Assembly (NCBI GenBank): GCA_030248225.1
Contig: JASANE010028053.1
Span: 27,390 to 91,389 of the forward strand
Length of the DNA: 64,000 nt
Reading direction: 5' to 3'
Source: Trileptium ribeirensis
Taxonomy: Eukaryota > Nematoda > Enoplea > Enoplida > Thoracostomopsidae
Under the pieces are notes generated by a model. The model searched no databases. It was given only the letters and a program-made list of their open reading frames with translations, and was not told where the DNA came from. This document shows positions 33,542-45,300 of this stretch, piece by piece (within the stretch, counting starts at the first letter, position 1; every line of letters begins with the position of its first letter). A program made the translations under genes and the position numbers.

Positions 33542-35187
33542 CGTCGTTTTTGCTGCCTGTTGTTTTTGTGTTTGCTTCCAGCCATGCTGCTCTGTTTCAA
33601 CGTAGTCGATATGTTCAATACACTCGAACGTGAACAGCCGACTACGGCTGATGTGTGGCCATTCACAATCAATTGGTTACATCTCATTGACAATTCTAGG
33701 TGGCCACACCTAGGTAATTCAGGTAATTTGCCCAGGATATACATCAGCCCAAACCAAGCCACCTAAATTATGACGAAAAAAAATTCAGTACACCCTTTGC
33801 GAATTTCATCTCTCCGGATCCCAGAATACGCCCTGAGGTTAAATGTAGTTTTTGCTGTTAATGAAATCTGTTTAAAAATTAAACTTAGATTTTTTATAAT
33901 TGCTGTTCGTAGTTACGAGCTGATTTTTTTCGGACACTTCGGATGAACTATGGACCGAAAAAAATCAGCAGTCTGTAGTATCCGATTTTAATTTTTAGGC
34001 ATTGATAGTTGAATTCGACTCCACTCGCGAGCGAAGCGAGAATTTTCAATTTTGGCTCTGGATGGGGGGTTGAGGAGGTCCTGTCTGTGTGTCTGTCGCA
34101 CCTGGATCTCGATAACGGTTGGGCGGATTTTGATGCAAGATAGCTCATTAGAACCGCAATGGCCGATTTAGGTGTAGTGACGGAGCCCGATTTTTGAATT
34201 TTTTCCCGTGGGAAAACTTATGGGGCAAAATGACATCATTTTGGCCCATTTTGCGGGCACCCCTCCAGTTTTGGCGACTTTTCTCAATAAGTAAACGAAG
34301 AATCTGCAAACTAATAGGCCTGTTCCATGTAGCTTTACCAGGGCTTTCCAATGATATATAACAAGTTTTTCAACTACTTCCCAATCTGGAGTCTATAATC
34401 TTATAGTTGGCGCCAAATTTTATGTTTGGTGAAAAGTCGTGGGAAATGCACTAAATGTGTACTTATTATTGGTTTTAGTGTCGGATATGGGATTTTCTGG
34501 GCTGATTGCGAGTGTCAAAAATATTGTGTAGCAAATATTTTTCACACTTCTGCTTCATACTTGGTATGAAAAATGAGATTTTTCTCAAGTGTCGGTTTGA
34601 ATTCTTTAACGTTCTTTTCACGGTCAATTTAGGGTTTTATTGAATTAAATTGTTAGTTGATTGTTTTTGTACTCGTTGTATGATGTTTTGTCAACTGCAT
34701 ACGTTGGATATCAAAAGAGGCGGGCGTAACTATGACTCATCACTCACGGTTTATATAATCCTGCATCTGTGTGCTGTGTGTAGGCTTTGTTTGTGTGTGC
34801 TTTCAATCACAACAGACTTCGGGGGATTGTTCTCACCACTCCAATTCTGGCTCGCGAGCGTCATTAGTTACAAGGTTATATATTAGTGTTAAATGGATAC
34901 AAAAGACTGATATTAAACGCATTATATTTTTGTTTGAGCGATGGACTAATTGCGAAAAAGTTGTGATTTTTTTTCGGAGTGGTTGATTTTTTTTCGGATT
35001 TAGTGTCCGAAAAAAATCACTAAATTTTGGCGATATTCGTTAAATACACCGTTTATTCGAATAAAATAACATTTAGAATATGTATATTTAAGTCCAAACA
35101 TATGTCCAAACTCATAGAAACGTCACAATTAGAATGTACAGAAACAGTAAATCAAATTTTTATTTTGTGATTTTTTGGGTCGGGCGA
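33542..35187. other. Non-coding right part of the TIR unit
   Basis: After the RT stop come about 230 bp with a near-palindrome (AGGTGGCCACACCTA at 33700-33714) and a run of A after 33772, possibly the LINE 3' end. Next is an inverted pair of CTGATTTTTTTCGG/CCGAAAAAAATCAG (33925-33970), a block starting CGCGAGCGAAGCGAG (34026), and a cluster of the same motif at 34963-35022 before the right TIR. No coding capacity seen. Confidence 0.6.
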
Positions 35188-35884
35188 CTATATATGGATA
35201 CGTGCCTAGAAGGGGACAAGAAACTCCGAGGCTAGTCGCTACTATATCACAAATAACAATCATCAGTTAAGAACAATATGAAAAGCGTTTTAGTCACTTG
35301 CCGCTGAATGAAACGGCATTATGCCGGTAGCGTTCAATGGAGATTTAATAGAAGGAGTGATGGGCTAGTTTTTCATGCCGGTCCACTTAGAAAAGAAAGT
35401 TCGAAATATACGATTCATCGTAATCCGAAATATCTCAAAGATTGCGATATACGGGCACGACTTCCTAGCAGCCTTCGAATTAGTAATTGATTATCGACAA
35501 TTAAGAATCGTTATGAATGGGAGACGACAACCGCATAGAGTTGTGCAAATGCTCATGTAATGAAGCCATGGTCAGCGAAGTTTTTCGAAACCAAATAGTG
35601 GAGTCATTAGTGAATACCAGCAACGGTCTAGCGATCCCAAACAGTATCGTGAAAGTAAAGAACGGTAACATTACAATACCGCTATGTTGTTGAGATAGAA
35701 ATAATCGAAGATCAATGAATCAATCGTTTGCATGAAAAGTAGAAGAGAAAATCGTAGGCACTGTAGTTGATGAAGAAATAGCACAAAGAGGAATCGATCG
35801 GTTTGAACGCGCAAGTAGAACGCTTTATTCAAACCACAGTCGAAAAGCCAGTACAACAACCACTGACTGTGGTACCTACCGTAC

Positions 35885-36653
35885 GTGGAACGAAACGAAG
35901 CGAGCAAACAAGTGCAAGAAATTTTGGATCAAGGAGTAATAAAACGATCGTACAGTCCATGGGCATCGCCTGACTACCAAGAAAGACGGACCAAAAAGAT
36001 TCTGTGCTGACTACAGAATGCTGAACTCAATCACAAAGCGTGGTAGTTTCCCGTTACCAGGAATCGACGAAATGTTGGATGCCTTACGCGGTCCAAAACA
36101 CTTCTCAACATTAGATCTCAAGTCGGGTTATTGGCAAAAACCGATGAACGAGCAAGACAAAGAAAAGATTGCATTTATCTGTCACGATGGGCTGTTCAAA
36201 TTCAACGTTATGCCTTTCGGGTTGACGAATGCAGCACATGCAACATTTCAAAGAATGATGCAGTTAGACTTGCCGGGTCTCCTGATGGAATCATGAATAT
36301 GGTACCTTGACGACATCATAATCTTCTTAACGTACGTAATATTGGAACCATTTGTACGACATCAGCCAAATACTGCAACGTCTCAGAGAAGCAAGCCTTA
36401 AAGCGAAAAGTTCAAAGTGCGGATTTCTAAAAGAAGAAATTCCGTTTCAGTGATACGTCATATCGAACAAACGAATATCAACGGATTTAGGAGAAATGGA
36501 GTAAATACAAAATTTTTTAAAACCCAAAACGATAACCCTACTCATAAACTTTTTGGGTTAACCAGATACTATAGACAATTCGTACCCTATTATGGAACGA
36601 TAGCGGCACCGTTACACGGCATCACTGATAAACGATCAGATCAAAATTGTTGA
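35885..36653 (+). pseudogene. Ty3/gypsy reverse transcriptase of copy 3
   Basis: Seen in order: EILDQGVIKRSYSPWASP, KRFCADYRMLNSIT, FSTLDLKSGYW (motif A Asp), PFGLTNAAHATFQRMM, then in a shifted frame YLDDIIIF near 36311 (motif C), and the connection LTRYYRQFVPYYGTIAAP. At least three frame shifts or stops break it. The motif A and C aspartates are intact, unlike in copy 1, where motif C is shifted. Confidence 0.87.
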
Positions 36654-36666
36654 AGTTCAATCAATT

Positions 36667-37050
36667 GTGGACAGAAGAAGCTCAAGAGGGGTTCGATACC
36701 TTGAAGGTCATTCAATCACAGAACAAGAATGCTTGGCAGTAATTCGAGCGGTTCAACATTTCCGGCCGTACTTTTTGCGAAACCATACAACTATCATCCC
36801 AGATCACGCTCTGTTGGTCCTAATCCTGTATAAGAAGCGATCGGTGCAACAAATGACCGTGCGACTAGCTCTAACGGCTAACAAGACCCCTGAATACAAG
36901 TATACAATCGTATATAAACCAGGACGATATTACCACAATGCTGATTGCATGTCAAAAACACCAGTGGTCCCTGGAACAGAAAATTTGGAATCAGAGAGTG
37001 AAGAAGTTAAGAGCCAATACAAATCGCTAATGACCAAAAGAACAAGCTGA
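36667..37050 (+). pseudogene. Ty3/gypsy RNase H of copy 3
   Basis: A 127-codon frame with ITEQECLAVIRAVQHFRPY, IIPDHALLVLI and YKPGRYYHNADCMSK, ending in the same charged tail as copy 1 (3968-4285). The first part of the domain is out of frame upstream. It belongs to the same pol as the RT just before it. Confidence 0.83.
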
Positions 37051-37330
37051 AATCAACAACAAGCGATTCAAATAAGCATCAACGAAAAGGAAACTAAAGA
37101 ACTAAAACTATGAATAGCTGCAGTGAATCAAGAAGAATCCGATTCCGAAATATCGCTGGAGAAGATCAAAGAATTATCAAACCAAATAGGAGATAGTCAA
37201 AGGTCCAATATCAAAAGTCAGGAAGAAACTACTCCTACGGGGGAATCGTCTTCTCATCAATCTTGGGTCATCAGGAAGTGCAATTAAAGGAAGAAGACGG
37301 AACCAGTCGTATTCCTAACGCTCGAAATCC

Positions 37331-38830
37331 ATGTCATACGTCCAATTTGCATAAATCCCCTTTAATTTAACCTATTAGCTAACCCGACACATAATGTTCT
37401 ATTTTAGTTGTATTTCAGTTTTGTTGTTGTTTTTACGTGTGATCTAATGCAAAACGGGTTACTAAATAATTTTCGCCAAGCTAGCTCTTCCATTATATAT
37501 TAGATAACGGCGATGGTTGTGATTCCTACGATACACACGTTCTATAGCGGCTGTGTTGTTTTTATGTAGTGTGTAGTGACAAATGTAGTTTTGATTAATG
37601 ACTCAAATTTACGAATTTTACTTACAAAGAATTGCGTGAGCTGAGCGGAGTTTAAGCTCATTGTTTCGGATTTTAGTTCCAAGATTGTTGCGATGGATTC
37701 CAGGAACCTAGGATCCTATAACACATAAGTATTTTAAAACTTATACTGGGCTTTCCCAATTTCGTGGGGGGCCCTTTCGGCCTCCCCTAGTTCATGTCTC
37801 CTGGCAAAATTTTGGGCTCTCCCGGTTCACCGCCTCTTCGAAAATTTTGTATTTCCAATCGGTCCAAAGTACATGTAGAAGTATCAAAATTTGTACTAAA
37901 ATTCCGTTCTAGTGGAAAATGTATATAGTGGAAAATAATTCAATAAAAATTCTGTTCTAGTGAAAAATATAGTGGAAAATAATTATTAGAAAATAAACTC
38001 AATATTGGCTCGAGTCAGCCACAGATTGAGCTTCTTTCGGGACGAGCTTCGCAAGCAGTTAGCTTCTTGAGTCTCAGGGACGAGTTCTTGGTGTGGCATT
38101 AGGATGACCGATCCTAAGCTGCCCACTTTTCCTCACCACCTGTTGAGCATTCCTACCGGGTGCCGGTGGACCTGAGCAAACTGAGTTGCAATTAAGGTGT
38201 GTGGTACCGTCACAATTTAGGTCGTAAAATAACACTCGTGCATTCCTACCGGGTGTGTGTTACATATATACATAAGATAGGGGTTAATATCTAGCTTAAA
38301 TCTAAGGCCTTAAGTTCAGGTACTGAAATAGAATTAGGCGTGCTTCCTAACGGGGCATCTTTATTAATCTCAAAAGCGAAATACTAAAATAATAAATACG
38401 TAATCTAAATACTAAAAGGCACTAGAGAAAAGCATCAGAAGTAGTATCATCTCATTTACGAATAGGGTCACCGCCAAAGCCAGGAGCTAAAATAGAAGTG
38501 GGCCAATAGAGCGCAATCGTAAAGAACTGCGTGTAAGCCGGTGCCTTGTATAACTAATCATTTTACAAAAATAATCATTTGCTTTGCGTCTTTGGTTACG
38601 AAGTGCTTGGATTACGAGTGAATTTTATTAAATCACGCCGCAACGCCAGACAGAGTCACGCTACCCAGCAAGAAATAATTGTGAAAAAGAACGCACATTC
38701 GCTGTCCTACCCGCATTCTACTGGCCACACCTCGTTCCGCTCACTCCTCAGTGCAGAATGCCATCCCCTTTTTAAATACCGATAGCCGTCATAAAAACAT
38801 GTCACTCCAACCCCATCCCCAAAAAAACGG
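37331..38830 (+). repeat. 3' flank and LTR-like sequence of Ty3/gypsy copy 3
   Basis: After homology to copy 1 ends (about 37330), this holds unidentified AT-rich sequence and a partial repeat C (37740-37930: CCAATCGGTCCAAAGTA, GGCAAAATTTTGGGCTC). From about 38100 it is LTR-like, with CATTCCTACCGGGTG twice (38145, 38240), sequence matching 7260-7380 reversed, and an end with CCGATAGCCGTC (38781) as in the 5' LTR. Borders are approximate. Confidence 0.5.
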
Positions 38831-39019
38831 AAAAACACTAGGCAGTAACGACATGGAGTACCAGGGTGGGAGTGGATGCCGACCCTTGAGTTATGAATAG
38901 AAATTGAAAATTTTGAGTGAAAAGTAGCAGTAGAAAAGGCACCAGCCCAATGTACAAGTGTTTAGCGCTTCGCAAAATTGTCACATATTTTCTGCCGGAT
39001 ATATATAGAAGATTTACAG

Positions 39020-39120
39020 CTGTTGTGATGTCCGACGAAGATATCTCAGTCAATAAAGCGCATGCTCACTGATCCAAGGGCGGGATATTGTTGGCTCGAA
39101 TCCCACCTCTATCCGACTTT
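39020..39120 (+). other. tRNA-like segment, possible SINE
   Basis: An A-box-like TATCTCAGTCAATAAAGC (39042-39059) and a B-box-like GGCTCGAATCCCACC (39093-39107) lie at roughly tRNA spacing. The flanking ends do not pair as an acceptor stem. A tRNA-derived SINE head is the likeliest reading. Confidence 0.45.
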
Positions 39121-39564
39121 TCAGACGGCTGCTTTTCACATCCCTCATATCCAACCTATCGCTAGGCCAAACTGAAACATGTTACCTAACATAGAGCTCG
39201 TGCGGAGAGTTTTACTGCTGGCTTGCCGAACTTAGAATCAAAAACCCTGCACTACACCACAATTACCTGCCTAATTGCGTATTTATCTGATTTATGAATT
39301 AAAATAAAATATACTGAAATTCCACACTATGACTCCAACTATCTGAGAGAAATGGATAAGAGCTTTAAAGATGTATGCATTAGTCACTAATTTCGTTATA
39401 ACGCCAATGCTTCGGTAATAAATAGTATGTTTAGGGGTTAACGAACTACATAAACAGCATAATGCATTAATTTCTTTGAATAAAATAGTCATAAAGATAA
39501 TACATAAAAATTTGAATCAAATCTGTCTTTACAGTTATACATATATACATATAACATTTCTTAC

Positions 39565-39772
39565 ATATTGCCTGAAGTTGTAGTTTGCTCCACATGGAAT
39601 TATCTACTCGGCTGCCTACACCCACACACCAAGGCTGAATTTTTTGCCATAATTTACCATGGAGAATAGTAATACCTACTTTCTCCATTGAATCTACGTG
39701 TATGATAGTCACTGAATATATTAATCTCTTGCTCTTGTTGCAATTGATTAAGATTGCGTTTAGCTGAGACAT
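39565..39772 (-). CDS. Possible first exon of an unknown gene
   Basis: On the minus strand an ATG in the context AAAG-ATG-TCT opens 69 codons that end at a strong donor (AATAT, then GTAAGA). Composition is protein-like (ILINCNKSKRLIYSVTIIH, then LWQKIQPWCVGVGSR). No family is recognised and no second exon was found, so this is a candidate only. Confidence 0.25.
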
Positions 39773-40534
39773 CTTTAATAAGTAGGTTTACGTACTCAGT
39801 TTCTCTAATGTGGTGACAACCACGCAAATTGTAATGCCATCACGCATGAAGTAAAGTTAACTTAAGCGGTCGTAGCGGATTTTTATAGCAGGTCTTTTTG
39901 AAATGGGTAACATTAAATTGAACCTGCAAGTCGTCAATAGTTGAGCAATGAAAGCTTTATCATAGCGGCTTTCACCTAAAATAAATACCATAATCTTCTC
40001 AGTGGTCTTTATGGCAGCAGTTTCAATTACCGTCTAGTACAAAAGGTCGGCTTGGTTACGTACCAAGAGTACCTGAACGACCAGAATTGTCCAGAACATT
40101 ATGCAGATGTGCTGTATCATTAATAAGAGAATCTGCAACTCAATAACGAATATCAGCTACTGCAGAAGAACGTCGTGAAATTTCAGGAGGACTGGCACTT
40201 AATATCTGTAAGCACTTGCACCCCAAAATGCCTGCGATTCACGTTTGCAAATCTTGTCTAGCGCAGTATTGACATTGACACAAGCACAGTGGAAGAATAT
40301 GTGCACTCAGGGCATCTGACAAATGAATCATTGTTAGAATCCGTTATTGCATAACCACAAATGGCATGTCCACCAACTTTTTCGTCGAAACAACATTCAG
40401 TTAAATTGTTCCGAGTATAATTTAGCGACTGAGTAAGGTGCGACATAATCGGAGTTAACTATAAGTGAGAATAGGTCTAAAATTTCAGACCCTGCCCGAG
40501 ATCGGATCGAAGTGGGCTCAGCTCGGCCCGGCCT

Positions 40535-40960
40535 AAACTAGATATGAGCAGACTGGGCTCTTCATTCGCTGAAAATTTCGCCAGGGGGCACAAACCAGGG
40601 GCCCCCTGGTTCCGAACCGGGGGTCGCCCGATTTTGCCAGGGGGGCATTTTGCCAAGAAAAAACGGTTAAACATCGTGTCAGAAACACTGTCAAAACGCT
40701 CTTGATGGAGAGAAAAAGCGATTTTGAAGCAAATTTTGACAAAATTTGTGAAATTTTTTGCTTCAGGGCGGAATATTAGTACAAATTTCAATCAAATTTT
40801 ATGTACGTTAGATCGATTGGAAATACAAAATTCTCCAAAAGGCGATGAACTGGGGAACCAAAATTTTATCAGGTGGCATGAACCGGAGAGTACCTGTTCT
40901 GAACCAGGGCGAACCGAAAGATGCCAGCCCCGCAATTTGGAGAGCCCAGGCAGACCCGTT
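40535..40960 (-). repeat. Dispersed repeat C, copy 2
   Basis: Reverse complement of the 15027-15410 type. It shows CTGAAAATTTCGCCAGGGGG, GCCCGATTTTGCCAGGGG, TTTTGCCAAGAAAAAACGG and CGATTGGAAATACAAAATT. Its frames on both strands are by-products of the repeat. Confidence 0.65.
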
Positions 40961-42193
40961 CCCGAAAAGCGAGATAGCAGATAGTATTCTTAAAATATTT
41001 CAATAATTTCATAAAATAAATCAATAAGCATTTTCTTTTCAAATTTTAAATAATGGACTGTTTGTCTGTTATTGTATTTATATAACTGTTATAGTTATTT
41101 TAAATTTAAAGCGATTTTAAGCGATGATAGGTCTTATTTTTTCCTTAAGTTGAGATAGGCAGTAACATCTTATCTGCATGTGTGGGTACAATATACCAAC
41201 ATAAATAGAGCAATCTACAATTGCAAAAATTACATTGATATTCATTTTGTTCTATTTTCCTGGCGCAGCGGTTCTTATCTGTCCCCAGAAACATTTAGCT
41301 GAACCTGCGCCACACCAGCATCTAATTAAAAATCCTCCGAAAACTATCAATCAGAATACAGCTACATTAGAACATTAACATTTAAACATACATCTAAATA
41401 AAATAGATCTTAAATAATCTTTCTTTACCGAAATCAAAATACACAACTAAAATACAATCGTGCTGTTAACATTCAACAAACAGATGTCCTAGTAATACTG
41501 GTTGTTGAAGGATTACGTAGGACTTTAAAAAGTGAAATAATTTTGACCAAAGTTTGACACTATCTGTTCAATAATGTGCTTGGTTTGTGAACACTGTGTT
41601 TATAAATGAAAGAAACTTCTGTTGGACAATTCAGATAAATTAATATTCAGAACAGTTTTGATACGTTTTATTCAGCGACGACGATAACAATAATTAAAAA
41701 ATACAAAAATAATATTAGAATTTTTCAGCATTATGGCCGCGGTACAGACACTGCTTCTAGGCAAAACAGTTGTTCTTTTTACGGATCAAATCACAGTGTG
41801 ACCAAGTATGATAATTGCAAGATAAAGGATTATTTAACTAAGAGATTTCAAAAGTTTTATTAGTCTTAGCCGAAGTAGGTTAAGTATAAGACAAATATAA
41901 TGACCTTAGGTTCGACCAAGGCTCAGGTATTAGGCTCAGCATATCGACGGCAGTACAACCTGCATATAGCTTATACTCCTATGCTATTCACAGGTGAAAT
42001 GGCGTTGTCAAAACCTAAAATATAATGTGATGTTGCAAATGTGACTCAGTACTATTTATACGAAAATGTTACCTACTTATATATATATGTTATTTAAATT
42101 ACGCTTGTTTCACAGAATTTACTATTTTGCGATCGATGGGCTAATGTTAAGGTTATAAATTAGTTGTGCAGTTGTTCAATACACCGGAGCTTA
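40961..42193 (+). promoter_or_regulatory. 5' flank of THOC7
   Basis: AT-rich sequence between repeat C and the THOC7 start codon. It must contain the THOC7 promoter and 5' UTR, but I see no clear TATA box or initiator that would fix the transcription start. No other gene is visible. Confidence 0.35.
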
Positions 42194-42327
42194 ATGACGG
42201 CGCTCGAGGAAGCTATTCGTTACAAATTGTTAGCGGACGGTGATGGTCATGGGGACGATCGTAGATTTGGTGTGCTTGCTAAGCATTTTTTTAAATTGCT
42301 GTCGGATTATGAGTTAACATTAGACAG
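42194..42327 (+). CDS. THOC7: THOC7 exon 1
   Basis: First ATG after an in-frame TAG at 42161-42163. It encodes 44 residues plus AG, including the family signature DGDGHGDDRRF. It ends at AG followed by GCAAGT, a GC-type donor matching the consensus at every other position. The split codon AG+T gives Ser with exon 2. Confidence 0.93.
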
Positions 42328-45300
42328 GCAAGTTTAAACTAAACGCTTAATAGCCATGTATGAATGCTCTTGCTCACGTGTAAATTGTAACTAAAACAGA
42401 GTGAGTGAAGTCATCCTTTAGAGAACGGACATAATTTTATTTGCATAGTGGTAAAACTTAGTACTGAAAAGCCGTATCTTTCCAACATTTCGCAGATATA
42501 TTTATTTTTCAATTATTATCTCGAGAGCTATATTTTTAGTGTACAACATATTGTTGCAAATGTGTCGTTTTCGTGAAAAAATTAAAAACCTCGAAAAATT
42601 TTCCAAATTTTTATTGAATGATATTATTATTTAGTGAAGGTCGACTATGAACTTATCTTATTGGGTTTCAAACTTTTGAGCCGATTTTTTATATTTTTTT
42701 CGGGGTTGTACCCATTTCAGCGTTGTATACGTTTGCACTCCATATCTTCAGTACAAAAATGGCACACTTAACGCAGTTTTTGGTATATAGGAAGTTTTTG
42801 TATTTATTCGGTGACATATAACTGAGGTCTCTCAGGTCAAATTATACGCAGTTGATGTTATAAATTGCCTACCACGCGGAAGGTTTGTCCATGTACCATA
42901 TCCTAACACGTTAGCGACATGGTGTACAGGACACTAATACTATATTCTAAGCAATTATACCTAGTGTTGTGATTACAATCGGTATTTTGTATGGTATTAA
43001 GGTCTTGGACATCTTGCAAAATTGTAGCTAGCGGTGATGATTGTTATTTAGAACGATACTTTGTTGTTATTCCGTTGTAGCGAATCTATATATACAAAGT
43101 TAGATTTTGTCCACGCACTTTCCACGCAAGGCTATAAAACTTATGGCTCATGGATACTATCAAACAGCTTAAATAATTTGAAATTTCACTGAGCTATTTT
43201 TCCCGCCATTTTTAAATAACTAAGGAATCCTAGGGCGTCGAAGACACCATAGTGTATTATACATGCTGTCCGTGACACCATTATTTGTTTTGCATAGTAT
43301 ATCCTTCCGATTACAATGCACCGTGGTATTCTCACAAAGAAATAAATCATTCACACGGTGGGCATATATAATGTAATCGCACACTAGGAAAGGTACCAGA
43401 TAGGGTAATCTGTTGTAACAAGAACAGCAATGCATTCGCAGCGATGTATTAGAATTGTTGAACAAGCTGGAAACAAACGAATACATCTTTGCTGCTCAGC
43501 CGGAACTTCTCCAACTGAAACTAAATTATTAGCTTGTCTCAGTGCCAATTTGGTAAAGTGTAAGTGTTTAATATATATTTCAGGGGTTCTATTGAGCAAT
43601 ATAATACAATATAAGGATATTGGGCATATTGTTTTAATAGTTGAAGAGATACACTCGGTTATTGTGAATTAGGAATGCACAATGTGCGAGTAAATAAAGG
43701 ATTAATTTCTCTACAAAATGAGACCAATAACACACATATTAGCTTGAGCGTTTGCATAGTTCTTTCCGGTTTTGTGCATTTTGGTTTTCCCAGGTCCATT
43801 CAAAACACTATTTTAATTCAACCGTGCAACGTTAATAATGACAATAGCAGCACACTGTGTGCATTACAATAAAAATTGTAGTATCTGCGATATAAAATGA
43901 TTGTAAAACACGTTGCGGAGATATTGGCCGATATAGTATATTTTGGGTATTTCGGGCCAATTTAAAACCGGTTTTGACCCAAGTCCGCAGCGTAAATAAT
44001 GACAATACCCGCACAGCATTTGCAGCTATATAGAGAACGAATTGCTGCGCAAAATGAGACCAAAAACATCCACATGCGTCGAGCAATTACGAAGATATAA
44101 ATTACCATTTTGTGCATTTTGGGTCTCAAAAACCTCGAGATTTTCGCTATTGTCAGACGCCCGCCGAATCCCCGATAATGTATAATGGCCGGATCAACAG
44201 TCACAACGATTACTTAAGCTACTGTTTGGGATCCGGGGCTCTCAAAATTAGGGGGTGCGTGGGGGCCTGGCGTTTTGAAGTGCTCGCTAGCAAAAACCGG
44301 GTGCCCCCGTGTCGTGCCTCTTCGCAAAATACAGCTTCCCTTGGTCCCATCTCCTGACAAAATTTTTTGTTTAGACTCGGTAAAAACCCCTCCAAATAAC
44401 ATAAAATTGAACTAAAATTTTTAACATTTGTATTAAAGCCAAAAGTTTTGTCAAAATTTATTTCAAAATTGCTTTTATCTCCATAAAAGCGTTTGACCGT
44501 GTTTAATATGGTTGCGATTTTAACAGTTTCTCTCTTGGAAAAATCCTCCTGGAGCCCAGGGAGTCACTGATATCTTATGGGTAAATATTTCAATTTCTTT
44601 AAGTGATAGCATAAATATCGAGGCACATGCTGCATGCTTTTTTTGTGCTAAAGTCCGATCTCTCTTCGGGACCAAAAGAGTACTTCGGGCCCTGGGCTTT
44701 AACCTGGGGAAACAAATTTACTGTGAATAGCAGCATTCCTTATAACCCAGTTCACGCATTTTTAGAACCGTTATAACTCAAAATATTTTCAAAATGGTGA
44801 ATCGGTTTGTGATATATTAGCCAATAAAGCAATGGCACAGTGCGGAGAATAAAGGTGGGTGCACAACTAGATTATATTACGCTTTCAATACGCCAGTGTA
44901 AATAGAGATATGGACCATACAGAAGAACGAAAAGCATTTTTTGCGCAGTAACACACGAAGGAAACCCCCTAGGCAGTTTTAGACATTTCTGATATGGCCG
45001 TGAACATTTCTGGCCCATCTATATTTTCAGTGCTGAAGGTCAAATAAAGAGGCTTTTGAACATGTTAATACAATGCGAAACAGCTATTAAAAAAACTACC
45101 TTGATCTACGATGCTAATATCACGGAACTCTCTTACTACGAAGATCTCAGTCAAAAAATTGGTAAGCACGGTTACGTAAAAATTTGTTTTTCTGTTTTTT
45201 TGACAGTTTTTCGCTTTGATAATGTACTGAATAACTCATTTTCATTTCGGACCCACAAGACCAAAACTCCAAATGGGCGACAGGACCTTTGAGGTTGTGG

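Larger units (their letters stand above)
31640..35188 (+). mobile_element. TIR-bounded unit carrying a LINE-type RT gene
   Basis: Both ends read inward GTCGCCCGACC followed by an A-run and ATCAC, giving imperfect TIRs of about 23 bp. TATA flanks both sides (31636-31639, 35189-35192). Minus-strand Ty3/gypsy copy 1 has the uninterrupted site near 5140-5155, reading on the minus strand GATGCTATATCGATACG. This compares with GATACTATA plus TATATGGATACG around the unit, so the borders are well supported, with TATA the likely 4-bp duplication. Inside are an RT frame (31739-33541), a 3' UTR-like part, a block with a core shared with repeats D and BF (about 34020-34200), and repeated CCGAAAAAAATCAC motifs. 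No transposase is visible. Confidence 0.8.
27431..37330 (+). mobile_element. Ty3/gypsy retrotransposon copy 3, internal region with nested insertions
   Basis: In order: gag (27755 to about 31360), protease remnant (about 31560-35350, split), RT (35885-36653), RNase H (36667-37050) and a charged pol tail that matches minus-strand copy 1 at 3800-3970. Homology to copy 1 stops near 37330; no integrase is seen. Two insertions split it: the hAT element at 29229-30411 within gag and the TIR unit at 31640-35188 within the protease region. Comparison with copy 1 shows both are later than the retroelement. Confidence 0.88.
38831..40534. other. Unassigned intergenic sequence
   Basis: Apart from the tRNA-like segment and the candidate exon listed separately, I see no firm feature. 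Around 40020-40450 a plus-strand reading looks protein-like but is crossed by about six stops. Confidence 0.3.

Noticed and set aside
40020..40450. Protein-like plus-strand reading crossed by about six stops, several where Gln would fit
   Set aside because: THOC7 in the same window uses ordinary CAA/CAG for Gln and TGA as stop, so a changed code is excluded. About six stops in 140 codons is near chance for AT-rich DNA.
44938..45030. Extra THOC7 exon between exons 1 and 2
   Set aside because: Exon 1 and exon 2 already join in phase and match the protein length; no conserved residues are missing between them.
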